From the NCBI GenBank assembly GCA_964388455.1, contig CAYMAN010000057.1:1-9470 (forward strand): DNA of 9,470 bases, written 5' to 3'. Positions 6,633-9,470 of this stretch are shown one piece after another. The position numbers and the translations under genes are program-made. Positions within the stretch are counted from its first letter, which is position 1; the number at the start of each line of letters is the position of its first letter. This DNA is from JBBRWO01 sp964388455. Its GTDB lineage: Bacteria; Actinomycetota; Coriobacteriia; Anaerosomatales; JAAXUF01. The notes below the pieces were generated by a model that searched no databases, was not told the DNA's origin, and saw only the letters and a program-made list of their open reading frames with translations.

Positions 6633-7115
6633 GTGAAGCCAGGAATTCACCCGGAGTACGTGGAATCAAACGTCCACTGCTCATGTGGTAACACGTTCAC
6701 GACTCGCTCGACCAGCCCCAAGCTGTCGGTCGAACTGTGCTCGGAGTGTCACCCGTTCTACACCGGCAAGCAGAAGTTCGTCGACACCGGTGGACGCGTT
6801 CAGCGCTTTGCCGACAAGTTCGGGGGCAACGCTGCCGCGCAGGTCCGCGAGAAGGAAGCCGCCGAGAAGGTCGCTCGTCTCAAGGCCGCCGAGGAGGTCG
6901 CCGCGATGACCAAGGCCGCCCGCGAGGCCAAGGAAGCCGAGAAGGCCGAGAAGGCTGCCAAGGCCGAGAAGACCACCGCGGCCGAGAAGGCTGCACAGCG
7001 CGAGACCCGCGACGACAAGTTCGAGGAGGCCGAGACCGCTGAGGTCGCGGCCGACGAGACTGTCGCCGAGGTCGTCGAGGCTGAAGCTCCTGTCGCGGAA
7101 GAAGCTGCCGAGTAG
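6633..7115 (+). CDS. rpmE: Ribosomal protein L31 (zinc type) with long charged C-terminal tail
   Basis: Large-subunit ribosomal protein bL31, located at the intersubunit bridge. Residues 1-66 form a complete L31: KPGIHPEY (2-9), zinc ligands Cys16, Cys18, Cys36 and Cys39 at the same positions as in B. subtilis RpmE, and HPFYTGKQKFVDTGGRVQRF (40-59). The start is GTG at 6633, with GGAGG (6619-6623) 9 nt upstream; this gives the canonical first residues. The usual protein ends near residue 66-90, but this one continues to 160. Residues 67-128 are Ala/Lys/Glu-rich and predicted helical or coiled-coil, with AEKxxx hexads; residues 130-160 are strongly acidic (Glu/Ala/Val). The extension has no frame break and similar base composition, so it is a real part of the frame. 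rho precedes it and thyX follows, an ancient order. The four cysteines suggest this is the zinc-containing, non-starvation paralogue. Confidence 0.93.
   Translation: MKPGIHPEYVESNVHCSCGNTFTTRSTSPKLSVELCSECHPFYTGKQKFVDTGGRVQRFADKFGGNAAAQVREKEAAEKVARLKAAEEVAAMTKAAREAKEAEKAEKAAKAEKTTAAEKAAQRETRDDKFEEAETAEVAADETVAEVVEAEAPVAEEAAE
6936..6990 (+). repeat. GCCGAGAAG repeats encoding AEK hexads in the L31 tail
   Basis: GCCGAGAAG(G) occurs at 6936, 6945, 6963 and 6981, the last three spaced exactly 18 bp apart, with a further copy at 6861. They encode AEK units (AEKAAK, AEKTTA, AEKAAQ) in the C-terminal extension of L31. The pattern suggests growth of the tail by short duplication, though biased codon use for Ala/Glu/Lys adds to the similarity. 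Confidence 0.6.
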
Positions 7116-7142
7116 CTCGTAGCGCAGCGCGACGCACGTAAG

Positions 7143-7148
7143 TAGAAT
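7143..7148 (+). promoter_or_regulatory. Possible -10 hexamer for thyX, overlapping the hairpin
   Basis: TAGAAT (7143-7148) matches five of six -10 bases, but the hexamer at the right distance upstream (TAGCGC, 7120-7125) is a poor -35 and there is no TG extension. Its last bases form the foot of the 14-bp hairpin. If used, transcription would begin inside the stem. Confidence 0.25.
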
Positions 7149-7177
7149 GGGGAGGCGAGGCGACTCGTCTCCCCATT
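7146..7177 (+). terminator. 14-bp hairpin between rpmE and thyX
   Basis: AATGGGGAGGCGAG (7146-7159) pairs along its whole length with CTCGTCTCCCCATT (7164-7177), with a single G-T wobble and a GCGA tetraloop of the stable GNRA type. It lies 30 nt after the rpmE stop. Downstream sequence is TTGCATTCTCC-like and lacks a real T-run, so intrinsic termination would be of the U-poor kind; protection of the rpmE mRNA 3' end is an alternative. Confidence 0.6.
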
Positions 7178-7239
7178 GCATTCTCCTGAGAAGGCCGTCT
7201 CGCGGACACCTCTCGGACGCACCTCGAAAGGCGCTTATC

Positions 7240-7923
7240 ATGGACGTTCGCCTGCTTTCGCACACCCCTGACCCCGAGCGCGCTATCGCCGCTGCCGCGC
7301 GACTCTGTTACGCGCCGGTCGGCGCGGCCGAGCTGCTCGAGACGATGTCGGAGGAGGCCGTTCACAGGGTCCTCAAGATCATCGTGACCTCGGGTCACAC
7401 GTCCGCGCTGGAGCACGCCAGCTACTCGTTCGCGATCGATGGCGTCTCCCGCGCGCTTACGCACCAACTGGTGCGCCACCGGCTGGCGAGCTACAACCAG
7501 CAGTCTCAGCGCTACGTCGCCTACGAAGATGAACCTGAATTCGTGGTCCCGCCGTCGGTCGCCGCCGATCCCGATGCTCTCAAGCGCTACAAGTCGGCCA
7601 ACGCCGCAGCCTTCTCGGCATACCGCGAGCTGCTGGATTCGGGTGTCCCCGCCGAGGACGCGCGGTACCTGCTTCCCAATGCCATGGAGACCAAGATCGT
7701 CGTCACCATGAACATTCGCGAGTTGCTGCACTTCTTCGAGCTGCGCTGCTGCAAGCGCGCTCAGTGGGAGATCCGGGACCTGGCGCTCGCCATGCTCGAG
7801 CTCGCGCTACCCACGGCCCCGTACCTGTTCATGGACGCCGGCGCATCGTGCCGCCGCGGCGCGTGTCGCGAGGGCAAGATGACCTGCGGCGACCCCTATC
7901 CTAAGGCACCCCGACGTGACTGA
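7240..7923 (+). CDS. thyX: Flavin-dependent thymidylate synthase ThyX
   Basis: Makes dTMP from dUMP with methylene-tetrahydrofolate, FAD and NAD(P)H, releasing tetrahydrofolate rather than dihydrofolate, so no DHFR recycling is needed. The 227 residues contain the diagnostic ThyX motif RHRLASYNQQSQRY (79-92, RHRx7S with Ser89), SGHTSALEHASYSF (51-64), and the downstream dUMP/FAD region MNIRELLHFFELR (157-169) with RAQWEIR (173-179). The C-terminus has cysteines at 204, 209 and 216 (SCRRGACREGKMTCG), a pattern known in one branch of the family and possibly metal- or disulfide-related. The ATG at 7240 follows AAAGG (7227-7231) by 8 nt; earlier in-frame codons run through the hairpin region and lack homology. 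The end overlaps the DUF1385 gene by 8 nt, implying cotranscription. Confidence 0.95.
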   Translation: MDVRLLSHTPDPERAIAAAARLCYAPVGAAELLETMSEEAVHRVLKIIVTSGHTSALEHASYSFAIDGVSRALTHQLVRHRLASYNQQSQRYVAYEDEPEFVVPPSVAADPDALKRYKSANAAAFSAYRELLDSGVPAEDARYLLPNAMETKIVVTMNIRELLHFFELRCCKRAQWEIRDLALAMLELALPTAPYLFMDAGASCRRGACREGKMTCGDPYPKAPRRD

Positions 7924-8968
7924 TATCGCTGCGAAGCTTCCGCCCGATGAGGGCCACATCACCCATACGCACATCGGCGGCCAGGCGGTCCTCGAGGGCA
8001 TCATGATGCGCGGCAAGTTCAACTGGGCTGTCGCCGTTCGCACACCCTCAGGTGAGATACACACCGAGGCCCACGACCTGCCGGTCAACGCTCACCGTCA
8101 GGGCTGGCTCAAGTGGCCGATCGTTCGCGGTTGTGTCGCGATGGTCGACACGCTGAGTCTCGCGATGAAGGCGTTCTCGGTATCTGCGTCACTGGCCGGT
8201 GAGACGGAGGAGGAGCAGCTCTCCGCCAAGGAGATCGCGTTCACGATGGCCTTTGGCGTGGGACTCGCGATCCTGTTCTTCATCGTGCTGCCGGCGTTCG
8301 CCACCAATCTCCTGGGACGCGTCATGCCGATCTCGATGGCCGAGTTCCCACTGCGGTGGAACATCGTCGACGGGATCCTGCGTGTTGTCGCCTTCTTCCT
8401 CTATATATGGGCGATCGCCCGCATGGAAGACATCCAGCGCGTCTTTGGCTACCACGGCGCCGAGCACAAGACGATCCACGCCTACGAGCACAATCTGCCG
8501 CTCGAGACAGCGCTCATTCAGCGCTACTCGACCAGCCACATGCGCTGCGGGACTTCTTTCCTGCTCATGGTCATGATCGTCGCGATCATTGTGTTCTCAC
8601 TGACTCCGGTCAAGGCGATCGCCGCAGCGATGGGAATCGACGGTCGCATCGGCGTGGTCTTCGTGGCCATCGCGGCGCGCCTGATACTCATGCCGCTCGT
8701 CGCAGGAATCGCCTATGAGATCACCGTGAAGTGGGCGGGCAACCACTCCGAGAACGCGATCGTGAAGCTGCTGTTGTGGCCCGGACTGCAGATGCAGAGG
8801 ATGACGACCCGCGAGCCTGACGATGGCATGGTCGAAGTCGCCGTCGCCGCGATGCAGCCAATCATCGCCCGTGAGGACCGTGAGCGCCGGATCGCCGCGG
8901 GCGAATCGGTCGAGCCTGAGGCGACACAGGACGTCGCCAGCGAATCCAGCGGGACCGATCAGTCGTAG
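7916..8968 (+). CDS. DUF1385 (YqhQ-like) multi-pass membrane protein
   Basis: A 350-residue member of the DUF1385 family, whose function is unknown to me. Family motifs are intact: IGGQAVLEGIMMRG (20-33), RVFGYHGAEHKTIHAYE (175-191), STSHMRCGTSFL (205-216), LPLVAGIAYE-like MPLVAGIAYE (259-268) and WPGLQMQRMTTREPDD (288-303). Hydrophobic segments lie at about 106-130, 151-168, 214-233 and 243-267; the last 30 residues are polar and variable. His180, Glu183, His184, His208 and Cys211 are clustered between membrane segments and could bind a metal (inference). The start is GTG at 7916, inside the end of thyX, with TAAGG (7902-7906) 9 nt upstream. DUF1385 genes are often found near rpmE, prmC and prfA in Firmicutes and relatives, as here. 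Confidence 0.9.
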   Translation: MTDIAAKLPPDEGHITHTHIGGQAVLEGIMMRGKFNWAVAVRTPSGEIHTEAHDLPVNAHRQGWLKWPIVRGCVAMVDTLSLAMKAFSVSASLAGETEEEQLSAKEIAFTMAFGVGLAILFFIVLPAFATNLLGRVMPISMAEFPLRWNIVDGILRVVAFFLYIWAIARMEDIQRVFGYHGAEHKTIHAYEHNLPLETALIQRYSTSHMRCGTSFLLMVMIVAIIVFSLTPVKAIAAAMGIDGRIGVVFVAIAARLILMPLVAGIAYEITVKWAGNHSENAIVKLLLWPGLQMQRMTTREPDDGMVEVAVAAMQPIIAREDRERRIAAGESVEPEATQDVASESSGTDQS

Positions 8969-8986
8969 CGAGCCGTGCTACGATTG
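8960..8986 (+). terminator. Inverted repeat over the DUF1385 stop and prfA -10 region
   Basis: CAGTCGTAGC (8960-8969) and GCTACGATTG (8977-8986) form a 10-bp stem with one G-T pair and a 7-base loop (GAGCCGT). The DUF1385 stop codon lies in the left arm; a -10-like hexamer lies in the right arm. There is no T-run. It may be a terminator, an operator for prfA, or both. Confidence 0.45.
8976..8984 (+). promoter_or_regulatory. Candidate extended -10 for prfA
   Basis: TGCTACGAT (8976-8984) has the form TG, one base, TACGAT. The expected -35 position (8956-8961, CGATCA) is a poor match, so recognition would depend on the extended -10. It lies 38 nt before the prfA ATG. Confidence 0.4.
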
Positions 8987-9022
8987 CTCGGCCTACCCTG
9001 AGTAAGAAGGAAGTCACTTTCC

Positions 9023-9470
9023 ATGCGTGAAAAGCTGCAGAGAATCCTCACCACCTATAACGAACTCACCACGAACCTCTCGGATCCCGCGGTTCTCGGT
9101 GACCAGAAGGAGTACGCGCGTCTCGCCAAGATGCAGCGCTCCCAGGCGCCGCTGGCCGATAAGGCCAAGGAGTACCTGGAAGCCGCGTCGCAGCTCGACG
9201 AGGCCAAGGAGATCTTGCGCGCCGAGAGCGATCCGGAGATGAAAGAGTTCGCCTCCGAGGAGGCCAAGGAGCTCGAGGCCAAACTGCCCGAACTCGAAGA
9301 AGAACTCAAGATCATGCTCCTGCCGAGTGACCCCAACGATGATAAGGACATCATCATCGAGATCCGTGCGGGTGCCGGTGGTGACGAGGCGGCCATCTTC
9401 GCAGGCGACCTCTATCGCATGTACACGCGCTTCGCCGAGCTCCAGAAGTGGAAGCCCGAGGAGATCGACG
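9023..9470 (+). CDS. prfA: Peptide chain release factor 1, N-terminal part (3' end outside window)
   Basis: Class I release factor that reads UAA and UAG in the ribosomal A site and triggers peptide release. Only 149 codons are present of the usual 355-360. The fragment covers the N-terminal helical domain (about 1-95, rich in Glu/Lys) and the start of the decoding region with LLPSDPNDDKDIIIEIRAGAGGDEAAIFAGDLYRMYTRFAE. This GGDEAAIFAGDL..MY form points to RF1 rather than RF2. The anticodon-like PxT and the catalytic GGQ motifs lie beyond the edge. The ATG at 9023 follows AAGGAAG (9007-9013) by 9 nt and gives the standard MxEKL start. prmC, the methyltransferase for the GGQ glutamine, usually follows prfA and is expected just downstream. 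Confidence 0.95.
   Translation, partial: MREKLQRILTTYNELTTNLSDPAVLGDQKEYARLAKMQRSQAPLADKAKEYLEAASQLDEAKEILRAESDPEMKEFASEEAKELEAKLPELEEELKIMLLPSDPNDDKDIIIEIRAGAGGDEAAIFAGDLYRMYTRFAELQKWKPEEID

Noticed and set aside
1..9470. Defence system, mobile element, CRISPR array or tRNA genes
   Set aside because: I looked on both strands and found no transposase, integrase, regularly spaced repeats, cloverleaf or defence-type domain; every long gene is a recognised core family.

Overview
This window looks like chromosomal housekeeping DNA from a high-GC, Gram-positive-type bacterium. The most likely home is the actinobacterial class Coriobacteriia or a near relative. That placement is an inference from GC content, the compact Rho without the long actinomycete N-terminal insertion, the Firmicutes/Coriobacteriia-like gene order around rho-rpmE-prfA, and ThyX as the only thymidylate synthase seen. 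All genes lie on the + strand, are tightly packed and share similar codon use. I see no tRNA, rRNA, insertion sequence, CRISPR array, phage gene or other sign of transfer, and I found no undescribed multi-gene system.

Layout. (1) Positions 1-968: the C-terminal part of diaminopimelate decarboxylase (lysA), then a small DUF454 membrane protein. (2) Positions 990-4315: a probable operon with its own candidate promoter, holding hom (homoserine dehydrogenase), thrB (homoserine kinase, starting 3 nt after hom stops) and sppA (S49 signal peptide peptidase). With lysA this forms an aspartate-family amino acid block. (3) Positions 4316-6513: a 186-nt leader with a candidate extended -10 promoter, a fructose-6-phosphate aldolase/transaldolase-like gene, and rho, joined by an ATGA stop/start overlap. 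(4) Positions 6546-7177: a well-formed promoter, a structured leader and rpmE, encoding a zinc-type ribosomal protein L31 with an unusual charged tail of about 94 residues, ending at a 14-bp hairpin. (5) Positions 7240-8968: thyX and a DUF1385 (YqhQ-like) membrane protein gene overlapping by 8 nt. (6) Positions 9023-9470: the N-terminal 149 codons of prfA (release factor 1), cut by the window edge.

How the genes fit together. The left half makes lysine and threonine/methionine precursors. The right half is an ancient information-processing cluster: transcription termination (Rho), ribosome (L31), dTMP supply (ThyX) and translation termination (RF1). In Bacillus and Listeria the slot after rpmE carries thymidine kinase (tdk); here it carries thyX. 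The best leads for a second look are the rpmE leader, whose structure could hide the Shine-Dalgarno sequence, the L31 tail, a threefold 12-bp tandem repeat running over the rho stop codon, and two inverted repeats that overlap -10-like hexamers at the rpmE/thyX and DUF1385/prfA junctions.
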